This document shows, piece after piece, positions 1-12,740 of a stretch of 64,000 bases of DNA. Source of the DNA: Kalaharituber pfeilii (lineage: Eukaryota > Ascomycota > Pezizomycetes > Pezizales > Pezizaceae); the NCBI GenBank assembly GCA_015179045.1, contig WHUZ01000005.1, forward strand, positions 1,240,001 through 1,304,000, written 5' to 3'. The position numbers and the translations under genes are program-made. The notes below the pieces were generated by a model, which saw nothing but the letters and a program-made list of their open reading frames with translations, ran no database searches and was not told the origin of the DNA. The stretch's first letter is position 1. Each line of letters starts with the position of its first letter.

Positions 1-110
1 GAGCTGGCTTTTATCATAGCAGCCAGAGGGTCTCGGCATGAGACTATGGTTACATATGGTTATACCGTCTTCCCTGAGATACGGTAGCTAGCTGCCTCAA
101 ATTACAGTAA

Positions 111-486
111 GGCCCTGTTTGGTTGACCACGTATAGCCGAAGTTTCAAGTGGAAACTATGGCAACCAAATGGTTTCTAACGGGCCGTTTCACACGAAACT
201 AAACAGTGAGTTCTCCGCCGGCAAAAATTGGAAGGTCCACTTTGCTCGTAGTTCTGACATTTTGGGTAGGCTGATTGAGTGCTATAGCAGAAGGCATAGA
301 CAGTGATAGAGATAGCAGTAGTAGCGTGAGACTCGGAATGCAATAGCTGCAATTGATGGGGTTGACATTGGTGGCCGCAGGATCCAATCTTTTGCACTTC
401 CCCAGTTCCAATATCCCGCCTTGGCCATTCAAACTGATGCTAGGTCTAAACTATCTGATACGACCTAACTGCAACCAAACAGGGCC
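111..486. mobile_element. Tourist/PIF-Harbinger-like MITE
   Basis: A 376-bp non-coding element bounded by a 15-bp perfect terminal inverted repeat, GGCCCTGTTTGGTTG at 111-125 and its complement at 472-486. It is flanked on both sides by TAA (108-110 and 487-489), which matches the 3-bp TWA target duplication of PIF/Harbinger elements. Two further small hairpins lie inside near the left end: AGTTTC/GAAACT at 141-157 and GTTTC/GAAAC at 186-199. No transposase frame is present, so it is non-autonomous. The terminal sequence resembles that of plant and fungal Tourist-type MITEs; superfamily assignment is inferred from the termini and target duplication only. Confidence 0.8.
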
Positions 487-489
487 TAA

Positions 490-1071
490 GTAACATATAT
501 TACTAGTAAGTATACGTAAACAAACAAACACACACACAAAAAAAAAAAAAAGAAAAGAAAAAGAAAAAAAAAACGCTCTGGGTTGATCATTAGAAAAAAA
601 GAAATTTAAAGTGAGCAGTGGCGAGAGTAACGTCGTATCACATGACCCAAATTGAGACTCCATTATCCCCACTTAGAGCTATGTATGTTGATGGTATCAA
701 CTTGCTCCAACCATCCTTGCCTCGGTACTCTATTCCAAAGTTAACCCTAAGACAACTTTGGCCCATGGCCATCAAGCTGTTGTGGGGAAGAGCCAAATGT
801 ACTGTCGTGCAAGCACGTGAAAAGCACTCATTAACGTTGAACTTGCCCTCTATACAATCCTCATGAAGTACTCTCAAAGTTTCACCTTCGCTTGGAATGT
901 GCACAGAACCTTTCAGATGCAACAACGATTGTAGCACGCTCTTCAGAAATTGCACCCTTATATACTTTGTATGTTAAACTACTTATCTTCAATAACTGTA
1001 TATTACTCAAATAAAACAAATGAACAATAAGCAAGAATTTAATTGGAATAAGTAATCGAGAATTGAAAACA

Positions 1072-1103
<32 letters not shown>

Positions 1104-1769
1104 TAAAAAGCCTATTTTCACTTGCCAAAAGAAACACTACAAGGGAAAAAGAGAGAGAGAGAGAAAAAAAAAAAAAAAAGAACGTTGGGCACACCTACAA
1201 AGGAAAAGATTCGACAATAGACAGTAAGTTGGCGGAAAGCATGAGAAAATGAGAAGAAACCCGAAAGCAAAACCAGGATCAGAAGCAAGGTGTTGGAAGT
1301 GTGGCATAAAACATCCCTATGCCAACTAAGTAGGAAAATCTCCAGCAAAGCAACTTCAATCTTAATCTTAATTGGCCCACAAACACATAGGCACTCTTGA
1401 ACCGTGACAGCCTGAAATTCATTCTTACAGAAGCAAAAAATGATGAAGAGAAGTAAGCAGTAAGACAAAAAATAGAGGAAATAGAATAGGAAAAGGAAAA
1501 AAGTAAAATAAAAAGGGAAAAGTCTAATTGATTGAGAAGAACTCCCCATGCATACTTAAGCAAGCAATGAACCCACCTTCCACACATAGAAATGAGAAAA
1601 AGCCTAGGTTGCCAGACCGCCAGACCATTTGGATTCGCAATACATCAAGCCTCCTTACCCTCCCGCCCATCGACCTCTCATTGCATATACTATACGCACT
1701 CTTGATACCTTGCCCAGCATTGCATGATACTTGCCAAATGCTCTCCACAAGTATAGATATAAGTGTTGC
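490..1769. other. Gene-free spacer downstream of epsin
   Basis: No convincing gene. It holds A-rich low-complexity runs at about 537-610 and 1066-1110 (an A5T/A6T array) and a poly(A) run near 1160-1180. The part adjoining 1770 is presumably the 3'UTR of the epsin gene, which is transcribed leftward. Confidence 0.5.
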
Positions 1770-3732
1770 CTATAGATCTATCAATTGACCTGTTGTTGGT
1801 TGCTGTGACGTTTGCTGTGGTGCGAACGCACTAAATGGATTGCTTGACTGCTGCTGTCCGAAGCCACCTCCATACCCGTTCATACCCATACCTGCTGGCC
1901 CAGTATGCGCAGGAACTAGTCTGTTCGCAGGCGGTGGCTGTAATGAACCTGCCCCAGTCATCTGGTTGAAAAATGGATTGTTACCAGTTGCTTGAGAGGC
2001 AGTTCGTCGACCTTGACCAGCTGAATTGATAAACGTCCCTGGAGCAGTGTGTTGAGCAGGAATGCGGAGATTGCCGACATTTCCATATGTATCCTGCCCG
2101 CTCTCCAGCCCGGCTGCAAGCAGTGCATTTAAGTGAGCATGATTTGGATTCTCCGGCTTGCTTGGAGTTGGAGCAGTTGCATTTCCAAATCCCCCAAATG
2201 CTGATGCCTGCTGTTGCTGCTGTTGCTGTTGATGCTGTTGTTGTAGAATTCCTAAAGAGGGTGCCCCTGTTCTTGCCGGGGATTGAGGCCTGTTGAATTG
2301 GGCGAATGGATTGTTAGATCCTGTGGGCATTGGCTTCAGTGCTTCAGCCTGGTTTGTACTATTGTTGGCATATGGATTGTTGAACCCGGGCTGGGGGAAT
2401 CCTGCTTGCTGTTGTGCCATAGTGTTGTTATAAGGATTGGCTGCATTGAACCCAGTAGGCTGGACCAGGAATGCTGGCTGAGAATCATATCCAGTTGGCT
2501 GCGCTTGCTGAAATTGCTCGAATCCGGTCGGTTGAGCAAACTGCTGATACGTCTGCACGCCTGTAGGCTGAGGCGGGAAGCCTTGTTGAGAATACACGTT
2601 ATCTAGGAATCCCGTGCTTTGAGGCTGTTGATATTGTACACCAGTTGGATTGCCCCACAAATCGACGGCGGGTCCTTGCGAATAGCCCTGCTGATATTGA
2701 GGCTGTTGAAAGTATTGCTGTTGTTGAACAGGTGTTTGAGTTGGTGTGATATCATCAAACAAGGATTCTGCGTTAGCCCTCTCGAGCACTTTTTGGCGTA
2801 GCTCCTCCTCTTCTTTGCTCAGCTTGATGGCTTTCTCTAAATCATCATCAATGTCATTGCTTTTGCTAGCTTGCCTTCGTCGTTCTTCTTCGGCGGAATA
2901 TTTGCTTGCCTCAATGGCTAATCTATATTCTGCATCTTCATCATCATTTCTTGATTTATGGTTCCCAGTTGAGGCCCTCCTAGGCTGCCGTCTCTCCGGG
3001 TGTGGATGATTGTTGTACGAACTAGACCCATAGTCATCAATCGGATTCACCCGAGACTTCCATAGCTTCCTATCCTTTCGTTCATTTCGCAGACGCTCTT
3101 CATCAAGAATTAGGGATGTTAATTCTTTTGCAGTAACTCTCACTGATGAACATGTATATTAGCGATGAAGAAATCTTAAGACTGTCATCAGCCCTTACCG
3201 CTGAGACCTTGATCCCTGCCATCTTCATCAATATACTGGAATTCCCTTAGAGTCTTGATGATATAAATATTATCTTTTGCCCAAACGACGACGTGCTCGG
3301 ATCCTTCATGCAAACAATAATCCAACACCTTGAGAGCTTTCAGGACATGCCTCCAATTCTTTCCCTTATCGTTCAATCTTCGATCAAGCATGTCCATAAT
3401 TTCAAAGAAGTCATTATTTCTATTTCGAAACAGAAGCTTAGCTCTCCAGCCCGCATCAACAATTATAGTGCCGAACTGCAGATGCGCTCAAGAACCAAAA
3501 GGAAGGGGCTCACGAACGTATCAAACGTCAACCGAGCAATCTCGCTCATTTCACTACCAGTCGGTCCCCAATGATCATTGCTGGTGGCTACAATCATGCC
3601 GTCAGTCCCCGGGGGTCCGCACCAGTAAGGTCTCCTGTTAAGGTGCAAGGGCTACGTACCGTTCCTAACCTTAATCTGAGTCGACGAATACCCCTTCGTG
3701 ACATTTTTCACACTTCGAATGACTTTCGACAT
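1770..3732 (-). CDS. ent1: Epsin, ENTH-domain endocytic adaptor
   Basis: Endocytic clathrin adaptor that binds PtdIns(4,5)P2, ubiquitinated cargo and clathrin at the plasma membrane. Four exons join in frame: 3732-3660, 3587-3518, 3419-3199 and 3142-1770, giving 578 residues. The start reads MSKVIRSVKNVTKGYSS, the classical epsin N-terminus, which fixes the ATG. The ENTH domain covers about residues 15-145, with DMLDRRLNDKGKNWRH and REFQYIDEDGRDQG as hallmarks. Two ubiquitin-interacting motifs follow at about 190-206 and 220-236. The rest is a Q/P/G-rich tail with several NPF motifs (EH-domain ligands) and ends in LIDL, a clathrin box. Intron 2 uses an uncommon GTTCGT donor; the join was chosen because it restores the family's spacing. 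Yeast has two paralogues (Ent1/Ent2); which one this matches cannot be told. Confidence 0.95.
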
Positions 3733-6430
3733 ATATGCGACTTAGCAGGGTCTTTGTCTGAGGTCCTTCTTGACGTTCTGTTAGTTGTGATGAGGTGGCG
3801 AGGCGGGAAAGTAAGGTTAGGCTTGCCTTTAGCAAGTATTTGTCTCGGCTGTTCCGGGGAGGGGATGTGAGCGATCCTCCGTTGAGTTTCTTGGTAAAAT
3901 GGTAGGTGATACGCGATCGCAATAACTATAAGTAGCTCTTTGACTTCGACGGAACGCACTCCGTGCAAACCCGACCGATAATTTTTCCTGCAGGTGGTTA
4001 TGGTATCCCTTGCTGCTGAATGTTCCGTTTCCGTTCCGTGACTTTTTGCTCCTTCTTACGTTTTCTTATGTGTCCGCGGACGCGCAAAAACTGACAGCTT
4101 ATGACGATGATAGCCTCCGAAATTCCCGCCGCGATAGCTGGAATAGTAACTGTGATGAATGGATGGAGGGGCGTAGAGAAATTGGGAACTTGTTGGCAGG
4201 TTGATAACGCCCTAGCTATTGCTGCTGGGACAAAATTGCAGAACAGCGATGGGGACTACGACAGCCAGGGGCAAGTCCCTAAGAGTTAGATGCGCAAAGG
4301 GCTGGTCCAGCTAGCGAGCCCAGCAAATTCACTCACCAACTGCAAAGCAGCAGTTCAACAGGCCGTAGCTTTTCCAGCACTCAGTATGTCAGCAGAGCTC
4401 TGCAGCTGCACTAAAGACCTGAACAATGGAGCCGTGGCAGTTGGTTCAGCGGGTTGGGGGCGAAGGAGGGAGGATGATGCGTCCTTGCTCCCGATCCGGT
4501 GGATGGTGCGAGTGTGTGTGTGTGCTTGTGTGTGTAGGTAGGGGGGGGGGGGGCAGCAGTGAGGTGGAGCAGCTGTAGGACGGCTGCAGCCAATTGGATC
4601 CTCCTGCAGAGCTAGGGCTGGATGCCTGCACGGCGTTGAAAGTGTGGGTTGCAAGCAGGCTAAAATTCTTGGAAGCCGTTACGCGCGTGTGGCGATGAGT
4701 GGCGGGAGCAAAGGTTGCAACTTGTGATGTTGTATCGGAGGGGGCGCGGAGAGGCTGCGTGGTGGCGATCTTCGCCGGCTGCTGGGCTTCAGGAGAAACT
4801 GTATAAAGGAGAAGTTTATTTCGTTGTCAGGAGGACTGAGTGCTGCTTGTATATCGCCCACAGACACAGACGCCCGAGTGGTCAAGCAGCAGGGCTACTA
4901 TACTTGCGGTGTTTGCCATGGAGAGCAAGCTTCAAGTGGCCCTCCAGATGCAGCATAAGCATCAACGTTTAGTAGGAAGTGTACTTGAAGATAGACTCTT
5001 TACTAGTACATAGCCACAGCTTGTTAGGCGCCCCAGCCGAGGTTACATTGCGACATCCAGCGTGCGGATGGAGCACTCATACTAACACGAAACCAAACGA
5101 CTCCTAGTATGAGCAGCGTACGATATAGACTTAGGTAAGCAGGGAGCGTGCATATTACATAACCCCAACGCCCTAGTCACGGGACCGACTCACCATCTCA
5201 AAACCAAGATGCAACTTGTGCAGCAGAGCCACAGGCGGAACCGGCAGTCGCATTGGAAGCCCCCGCTATCATAACCTCACAACAAGCGCCAGCAGTGAGC
5301 CTTCCCTTTGCTATGGCAGCTTACGTCGAATCTTGTCACAGAGGGGGCAAGACTAGTAGGGAGAACCTACTACTAATTAACACGTGAGGCACTTAGAGGC
5401 AACTATATAACTTAGCAAGCAAATTTTTCGCTTTCTAAGCTTTGCAAGCATCGGCTTACCATTGAAATGTACTTGGTGTTGCGCATTGCCCTGTTGACAT
5501 CAAAAAGGCAAGGTAGTTAGCGAGTCGAAAATTTAGAACGAATCATATTTGTACTTGGATACAGCCCCCAGTCTCGAACTGATACAGCGCTGGTTACGGG
5601 ACTAGATACCGATACAGCCCTGGCAGAATAATTGCAATACCGAAAACGAGAACGATGCTTGGAATGATGTTCATAATGAGCTCCAAATTACTTGCCAGCG
5701 GCGTACAATCTTGGACCGTATATGAACTGGCAGAGTTCACGTGCGCAAAACTATGTCAAAACTGATATAGCCAGACTATCCTCTATACTTGACTGGCCAT
5801 TCATGGCAAGAGCAGCACGGGGACTCTTTCAATGAACCTGGGTTAGCATCGAATGAGAGAGTCTTGTTGTATGAAGGGCGTAGAAGTAACTCTGATGCCA
5901 TGTGGATGTCAAAATAGTCAACTACTGTAATCAGACTAGCCACCGTATCGAAGTATTGTTCTAAGAAGCACTTACCTCGGAGTAGGTAGCTGATCTGGGC
6001 ACGAGACTAAGCTGATCTAGTCCCAGGCGAGTAGTCAAAAGTCTGGTTGCAGAGTATTACCACGGAACCAAATGCTGGAGTACTTACAATAGGGCCTGGG
6101 AATCAATAAAAGTTGCGTTATGGCCTCTTGCCTGTCATAACACAGAGAGATTTCGTAGGTACCTTTGTCCCAGTTGTATCTCTAGGCCCAGCCTCGCACC
6201 ATCCTTGACAATGTCTTGACTGCATTCGTCATAAGCATGGACTTTTCAGGACTTGTTTGCTGGTCAAACAAGTCCTATACATATTATAGCACCATTCAGA
6301 GCACACATCCGCCTTGCCCAAAAAGTATCACCAAAACCTATGCAAGTGAATGCAGTATTTGAGAATGGTATTGAACAAGCTCAGACTCAAGCTGTGTGGC
6401 TGCGATTGGCCAATGAGAATAGTAAGAGAA
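3733..6430. other. Gene-free spacer, epsin promoter side
   Basis: No gene recognised. The first few hundred bases upstream of 3732 must hold the epsin promoter. A GT/TG-rich run ending in a 13-base G tract sits at about 4508-4553. The remainder shows only short, frame-inconsistent open frames and no recognisable transposase or reverse-transcriptase motifs. Confidence 0.5.
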
Positions 6431-6439
6431 GTCAATTTT

Positions 6440-6443
<4 letters not shown>

Positions 6444-6485
<42 letters not shown>

Positions 6486-6524
6486 TTCATTACTCGCGTG
6501 CCCCCTAATAGGCTATGGCGAGAT
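6444..6524 (-). mobile_element. Mini-retroposon copy A (hairpin head + poly(A))
   Basis: Read on the minus strand, a head of about 44 nt starts ATCTCGCCATAGCC and runs through GGGGGCACGCGAGTAATG. It is followed by a poly(A) tract of nearly 40 nt, seen as T on the plus strand. The whole is bracketed by a perfect 13-bp direct repeat GTCAATTTTAACT at 6431-6443 and 6525-6537, as expected for a target-site duplication from target-primed reverse transcription. The head can fold as CTCGC...GCGAG around an inner GCC/GGC stem. The same head recurs at 10926 and 12740. No A-box or B-box of a pol III promoter is visible. Confidence 0.8.
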
Positions 6525-6537
6525 GTCAATTTTAACT

Positions 6538-9500
6538 GTAGAACTGTTAAAAGAGAGCCAGAAAAAAATGGACAATGTTTATTGACATGATGTATCATGC
6601 AGTTCGAATACTTATCTTGGCGGTTTGCACTACCTCCTGTGAGGATTGATTCTTGCAATAAACATGCTTGATTGAATCTATATGGCACTGGACTATCTTT
6701 AGAAAGAAGTTTCAAAAATCCCTACCATAGATACCGTAAGCAGAATGGTTTTTCTGCGAGTACTCTACATGTCCCACCATGGCTGTCGCTAAATTGCACC
6801 AGCAAATTGAACCTTACTTGTGTATCGATGTAGTCAGTGAATACCTTAAATTCAGTAAACAAAGGAATTTTCCGAGTACCGATAACCGTTCCCAGTGTTG
6901 TAAGGTTACCAATTGCTGTAGTAAATTTCCGCACATGGATGTTAAGGAATCCTTGTTTGAACTCCCTCACCCCAAAGGCTAGTAGCACGGAATGGTGCCT
7001 TGTTACCACTATAGTCGAGAGAGAACAGCACTGATGTTCAGTCTCAACCTTGTAGATGCTGATAATAACAACAATGTCGTGACCTAATTGAGGAACAGAC
7101 GAGAGGCTGATGCGAAATAATAGGCGGTTTCACCATGTGACCATACACGTACTTGATGAATGAATTTCATAAATGGAATCAGATGACGTGCAAGACTATA
7201 TACTCTAGCAAGTACTGTCAAGTTGCCCGCAGATGGATGCAAAGTAGTTCGAGACTGAATGCAGGGGATCGATCTCAAGATTAGCGTGTAATATTCTTTA
7301 TTATAGAATAATCAAGAAGGAAGCTGTGCGAACTTTTTTCTTTAGAAAATAGGGGAAACTTCAAAATTAGGCTCTTGGCTTACATCTAGATGCTATAGCC
7401 TATACCCCGTAAAACAAATTATAAACCAGTACCATCTGTTGCGTTTTAGTATCGTGATAATAGAAAATGTTGTTTCCTAGTAACTGTCAGTAATACCAAT
7501 CACAGGTGATTGAGTAAATTCAGACTATGTGCAGTCTTGATCCTGCTGGCATGCTATGCGTGTCTAGCAGGCCGAGCAGGAGATGTAGCAACTCTAAGAG
7601 TGTTAGCACTGTCATAGAGGCACTTTAGACTGTGTGATGGTTCACCATCATCCGTACATAAGTAGTTAGATATGCTAGTATTTCTAGACAGATAACGCGT
7701 AATGTATTCTTAGAACCCAAATGATGCAGTAAGTGTTCGACCGATCTAGACTGCCTCTAGGCGCTCGATTTTCCATCTATGACATCTATGAGAGTTTAGT
7801 TAGTTCTCATATATATATATGTCGTTCTATAGTAGATAGATATGTTAATTTCCCATCCTAAGGTCTTGACAGGTCAAGCAGACGAGTTTTGCCTTCGGTT
7901 CCAACAGCAAATCAAGACAACGGGCAAGAGGGAAGTCGGATATAACATGTGAGGCGGCTCTCCCGACACCATGATTGTGTTACGCATGTCGCTTTACAAA
8001 GCTTTGGGATGAGATGATCTGCAAAATACACGCGAGCGGAAACCTGGTAAAAACATGTTTTACCACTTTGCAACGCACGGGTTTCAACTGCAAGTTGTGG
8101 TCAGAGAACATTCCATTTGTTCTTGCGCGTTGCCTGGGTTGGAGACCAGGATCCCTAGTCTCGCACCCCATGACCCTGTGCACGACAAAGTCCCGTAAAA
8201 TTAATTGTAGTGGTCTACGGCTCAGGTGTTGCCTGTGTACCAACCATCGCATACTAGTGGCTCCTTTTGATTTCAACTTCTTTCACTAACGTGGACGGCA
8301 ATTTGTTCCTGAATATGAGGTGAACTGTGTTCCACAGTAACCGATACCGGCAACTTCAGTGCCATGTCGGGGATAGGGAGGCTTCGGGCGCAGGAACAGT
8401 GTTATAGTATTTTTTTTCCCCCTCTAATATAGTTGCACGTTATACTCCTGTAGGTGGAGTATCTTGGTAGAGAGTGTAATTCACTTAGCCGTAAACTGCC
8501 ACACAGGCCCGAAGAACCTAATCTCCACAGATCTGTGCGGAACGCATCACAATCTACCGTTGTGCCACCAAGTTCAAACAAATGAAGCTGATTAAGGAAC
8601 TGTTCCAGAATAGTGCACGGTCAGAGTGTCGATGCATTTGACAAGGGTATGCGACATGGCGCAATACGATATCACTGCTCAATCTTTCAGATAGCTGCAC
8701 ACGAAATTTGAGCTCTCACTGACTTCGCCTATACCCGATCCGCCTGCTTCACCTTCACCCCTGTGGTTTTGGCGTAAATTTTGTCCGCCAATGTAGAGCA
8801 ATCGGGAGGTCGGTGAACGCTGGACACATGATGAGAAGCCCCCTCGCTAAGGCTTTGCTTTGTCTCTCAACCATGAACAAGTATACCGCTGCCAGTATCA
8901 GAAAGAGCCGACTGCTATTGGCGATTGGACCAGTCAGGCAGCTCCGAGACTTTAAATCCTGACTTGTTCGATTTAGCCGGACGCCGTGGATACAACATTT
9001 CGAGTCTATGTGAAGACAGGGTTAACCTCAATTGGATATCTTCCAGAAGCTTTCACCCCTTTCCCGAGCCTGGCGTTGCGTCTCCACCCAAGCCACCCAG
9101 TTGCTGGGTCATGATGCTGTTGCTTCAGGTCGGCAGCAGTGGGCCAGCTTCTGCTGCTCTAGCATATGCCTCCTTCCGCTAGGCACGAGACGAATTGCTG
9201 GGAAATCCTTGTCCGTTTGCGCTGGCTCACAGACCATCTCGCCCGGGACCCAGCCGGGTCATGATAATAGTAAGGAGTATGGGAATGCCAATGCTGGAGG
9301 CTGCACACGCTCTAGACATAGGCTAGGGCATTTTTGTTTGTGCACTCTAGCCGGGTTGTGATTAACGTTGCTTCGCGATGCGTTCCATCTTTTTTCTCTG
9401 CATGCATGGGTACTGCTGTTTTGCTTTCGAGCGTCCCGTTCTCGCGTAGGGGCTTGGTAGGTGCTGGCAATGGGGGCGGGGGAGAATGGGGGCCTTGGAT

Positions 9501-10744
9501 GCTGGGACAGCGTCCACTAGGGTTGCAATGCTTGGTCCCAAGCCGCCCAATGAACGCCAGAGCGACCTTGGCCGCCGTATCGTCGTGCACCCGTGCAGTC
9601 GTGCGCTGGGGGGGCTGCGGCAGGGTGAAAGCGCCGCTACGTTTGCACAGAAACACCGAGCATCTCGCGTGGAGCTGCTCCGTGCGCCAGGCCTGCGGTC
9701 CACCAGAGAATCCGTCGAGTGCCACGGGCCACTGAAAGCAGGAAGGCTCCATGCTGACCGTTCCCGCAGCATAAACCTCATCTCCATCCTCGCCTCGCAG
9801 GTGGTTGGCTGGCTGGTTCACACCGCTCGGCACCCGCAACGATCCCTCCGCCCCGCCCGTTCCCCTTTCTCGATCTGCTGGGCCTAGGCGGGCTGTAGTC
9901 TGCTAGCCGGCCGCCTGCTGCTCGGAAGGCAGGCCTCTGCAAGTGCCTCTCTCCGTCCGCCCTCCCTCCTCCCTCCTCCCTCCTCCTTCTCCCTCCCAAT
10001 TCAAAAGAGACCCCAACCCCTCCGCCTGTGCTGCCCTCAAACTTGCATGTATCTACGCCCTCACTGTTGAACACCAGCGTCCGTATTTCAGTCAGTGCCC
10101 CCAGTCCCAGTCACGGCACGCAGCATTCTCACCACTGCTCATTGTGGCACCGGCGTACACAGCCCGTCGTGCAAACCCACACCGAGGTGGTCAAAGTGCC
10201 CACGGGAAATCTAAGCTTCATCCAAGATTTCTTTAACTCAAAACAACGCTGCATATGTACCATTCTTACCAGTCACCAAAGCATATGTGGCAGATTCAAT
10301 AACACGAGTCCATTCCTTGTCTCTCTTGCAAACATCCTCTTTGATCTACGCTTCCCCAGTGCATGCATACCTCCGAATCATTGATATATACCAAACGGAG
10401 TAATTATTCTCTGGCGGTGTGGACTCTGGAATGCTTCTATCCTTTGTCTAGCTACGACCCTAAGTTTCGTATCACTGACAACCATTCGAGCGAAGGTCTC
10501 CAGGCGCTCGGTAGTCTGCAATTAAAGTGCGCAAATTGACCTCTATCAGTTCGATATCCCGTCCACTCCCCAGATCCGCTCTCTCAGCGTCCGCAAGGGG
10601 TAGCCTGGGACACTGCAAGCCTTGGCGGCCCAGTGCAAAGAAAGTTTGACGAGCAAGCGCCGCTGGGACGAGGGGATCGGAGCAGCGATAAAGAAACTTG
10701 TGCCCTGGAGATAGGAGTACAACTGACACTTGTATTCGGAGCAG
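6538..10744. other. Gene-free spacer with a GC-rich block
   Basis: No gene recognised in about 4.2 kb. Composition changes from AT-balanced (6.5-9.0 kb) to clearly GC-rich (about 9.4-10.0 kb), ending in a CT-rich stretch at 9955-10025. Such CT-rich blocks commonly precede fungal transcription starts, so this part may be the distal promoter or start region of the zinc-finger gene at 11067. Confidence 0.5.
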
Positions 10745-11049
10745 GTATGTACCCGCTGGTTCTCATGCGTACTTTGTGTCTAACCTGTGTGCTTGCTTGA
10801 ACCTAGTAGTAGCTATAGTGCTAGGCCTTAGCTTGCGCACGGACGCATATCAGAGCTCTACGCCCCCACGAGGGCTCCTTGTTTTAGAGATACAGGTCCC
10901 CTTCTCACGGCTTTGAAAGAGGCCTACCTCGCCATAGCCCACAGGGCGGCATGCGAGTACTGATATAAAAAAATAAAAAAAAAAAAAGGCCTTTTTCCTG
11001 CACCCAACATTTATATAACTATAAGTCGGCATTTATTCTCTTGAAGCAG
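10745..11049 (+). other. Probable 5'UTR intron of the C2H2 gene
   Basis: A canonical donor GCAG|GTATGT at 10745 and an acceptor TTGAAGCAG at 11049 lie just upstream of the ATG at 11067, giving a 305-bp candidate leader intron. It contains mini-retroposon copy C near its 3' end. This is inferred from splice consensus and position only. Confidence 0.45.
10926..10986 (+). mobile_element. Mini-retroposon copy C
   Basis: The head starts ACCTCGCCATAGCCC, continues through GGGCGGCATGCGAGTACTGA, and ends in A7-T-A-rich poly(A). AGGCCT flanks it at 10920-10925 and 10987-10992 (6-bp direct repeat). The hairpin is preserved: CTCGC pairs with GCGAG and GCCC with GGGC around an ACA loop. It lies in the sense orientation inside the presumed 5'UTR intron of the downstream zinc-finger gene. 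Confidence 0.65.
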
Positions 11050-11066
11050 GTATTAGAACATTCGAG

Positions 11067-12607
11067 ATGGATCTTACAAATATCTTGAATGGTAGGGATG
11101 GTATAAAGGCCGAGTCGAATCTCCACAGCCATCCTCACAGCCCAGCACCATCGGACCAACCCACTGACCGTGAATTGTCACCACATTCCTCAGCATCGCC
11201 TTCCGTTTCAACTCATTCAAGTCCAGCATTTATCCCGCGATCAGTATCAACAGCTACACAGTCGCCCTCGCCGTACTCTAATGGAACTATTCTGAATGGC
11301 GCTGCCTCATTCCATCCAAACACTCAGTTACCCTCTGTTACGTCTGCCCCGAACCTTCAGAGCAGAGGACCAGGCCGACCATCATGTGGTGACCCATCGA
11401 TGAAAGCGTTCCAATGTACAGTGTGTGTCAAAAAGTTCGCCCGAAGGAGCGACTTAGCTCGTCACGGTAAGCTTCACAGAGAATCTGTCATCACAGAATC
11501 TAGCTCACAAAATAGAACGGATACACACTGGAATTCGTCCCCATGTGTGTGATTGGCCGGGTTGCAATAAACAGTTTATCCAAAGATCTGCTTTAACAGT
11601 GCATAGCAGAGTTCATACGGGCGAGAAGCCGCATCTGTGTGAAACCTGTACTAAGGTAAGCTCTCATTCCTACGCATATAATGACGATGCATGAGCACTA
11701 ACATATCTTTTAAAGCGTTTCAGCGACTCAAGCTCTTTGGCTAGGCATAGACGCATTCATTCCGGAAAACGGCCGTACAAATGTCCCTATGCTGATTGTC
11801 AAAAGACGTTTACAAGGTACTGAATATCTGGTGCTTAGCACTATGATTCTCATGGGTTTACTGACCTCAAGCAGACGCACTACACTTACGCGGCATCAGA
11901 ACCATCACACGGGAACCTTGAGCGAATCTGAAGCTGCTACAGTTGCTGCTCTAGCCTCGAGACCTACTCTGCCAAAACCTGGACGCCCACCGAGATCACC
12001 AACATCTCATCCAGTTGCTCGGCCCGCAAGTGAAGGATACATATCCCAATCAGATACGCCCTCACCTTCCCAGAGACCTTCCACAGCATCGCCTACGAAC
12101 ATGTCACCAGCCACTGAATTGCCACCAGTGCTACCTATACACTCTACATCCTCAGGATGGCCACCACTACCATGGCAAGGACGAAATGTCACGTCACACC
12201 CAAATCCTCATGACTTACAGCCGTTGACACCACGAGTTACCCCTTCCTCAACTCCAACTATGCCATCTGTTCTTGTTCCACAAGGGCAATATCGGTCTGT
12301 TCCTACTGCCTCACATCCCCCTCAACAATCACCCCTTCCATCTTTACCTGAGGTGTTCGATTCGCATTCACAGGTAGATTCTCGGAGACAGGGCACAGCT
12401 AGCCCGCATCTCGCAAGAAGTATAAGTCCTCATGGTTCATCACAGGGATGGCACTCACCTTACTATTCGGGGCCTACTAGTCAACCGTCGGAACATGACT
12501 ATTTCTTTCCGCCTCCCCAATCTAGTTACTTTCAGCCCCCATCAAGGCCAAGCTCTAGTGGCTCCGTTACTTCTTTAGATAGACGGTCCAGAGGGGTTTG
12601 GAGCTGA
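11067..12607 (+). CDS. Four-finger C2H2 zinc-finger transcription factor
   Basis: Probable sequence-specific nuclear transcription factor. Four exons (11067-11466, 11516-11655, 11716-11816, 11875-12607) join in frame to 457 residues. The N-terminal 110 residues are Ser/Pro/Thr-rich. Four tandem C2H2 fingers follow at about residues 115-225: [19 protein letters not shown], the C-X4-C finger [31 protein letters not shown], and [18 protein letters not shown]. Linkers of the TGEKPH and SGKRPY type join the later ones. Three introns fall inside the finger-coding region, and all splice sites restore the finger spacing. The C-terminal half is Pro/Ser-rich and probably disordered. I do not recognise a specific named orthologue. 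A likely 5'UTR intron precedes the ATG, and mini-retroposon copies lie in the leader and just after the stop. Confidence 0.9.
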
Positions 12608-12677
12608 GCTTCGCCACCTTATCAGCTTTTAATCCCAGATGCTGCTGTGGTCGTGGCTGGGGATTGTGACAGTTGAG

Positions 12678-12740
12678 TTTTTTTTTTTTTTTTTTTTTGT
12701 GTATCATTACTCGCGTGCCGCCCTGGGGGCTATGGCGAGA
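12678..12740 (-). mobile_element. Mini-retroposon copy B
   Basis: On the minus strand the head reads TCTCGCCATAGCCCCC then AGGGCGGCACGCGAGTAATG, followed by a short spacer and about 21 A residues. A 7-bp direct repeat with one mismatch flanks it (AGTTGAG at 12671-12677, AGTTAAG at 12741-12747). It starts 70 bp after the stop codon of the zinc-finger gene, so it is probably antisense within that gene's 3'UTR. Head and hairpin match copies A and C. Confidence 0.65.

Noticed and set aside
4873..4960. tRNA-like GCCCGAGTGGTCAAG (A-box / D-arm look)
   Set aside because: No acceptor stem pairing and no GGTTCRANNCC-type B-box at the right distance.
9312..9887. Long overlapping frames on both strands (up to 175 residues)
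   Set aside because: High GC depletes stop codons in every frame; no domain, no start context, and mutually overlapping frames.
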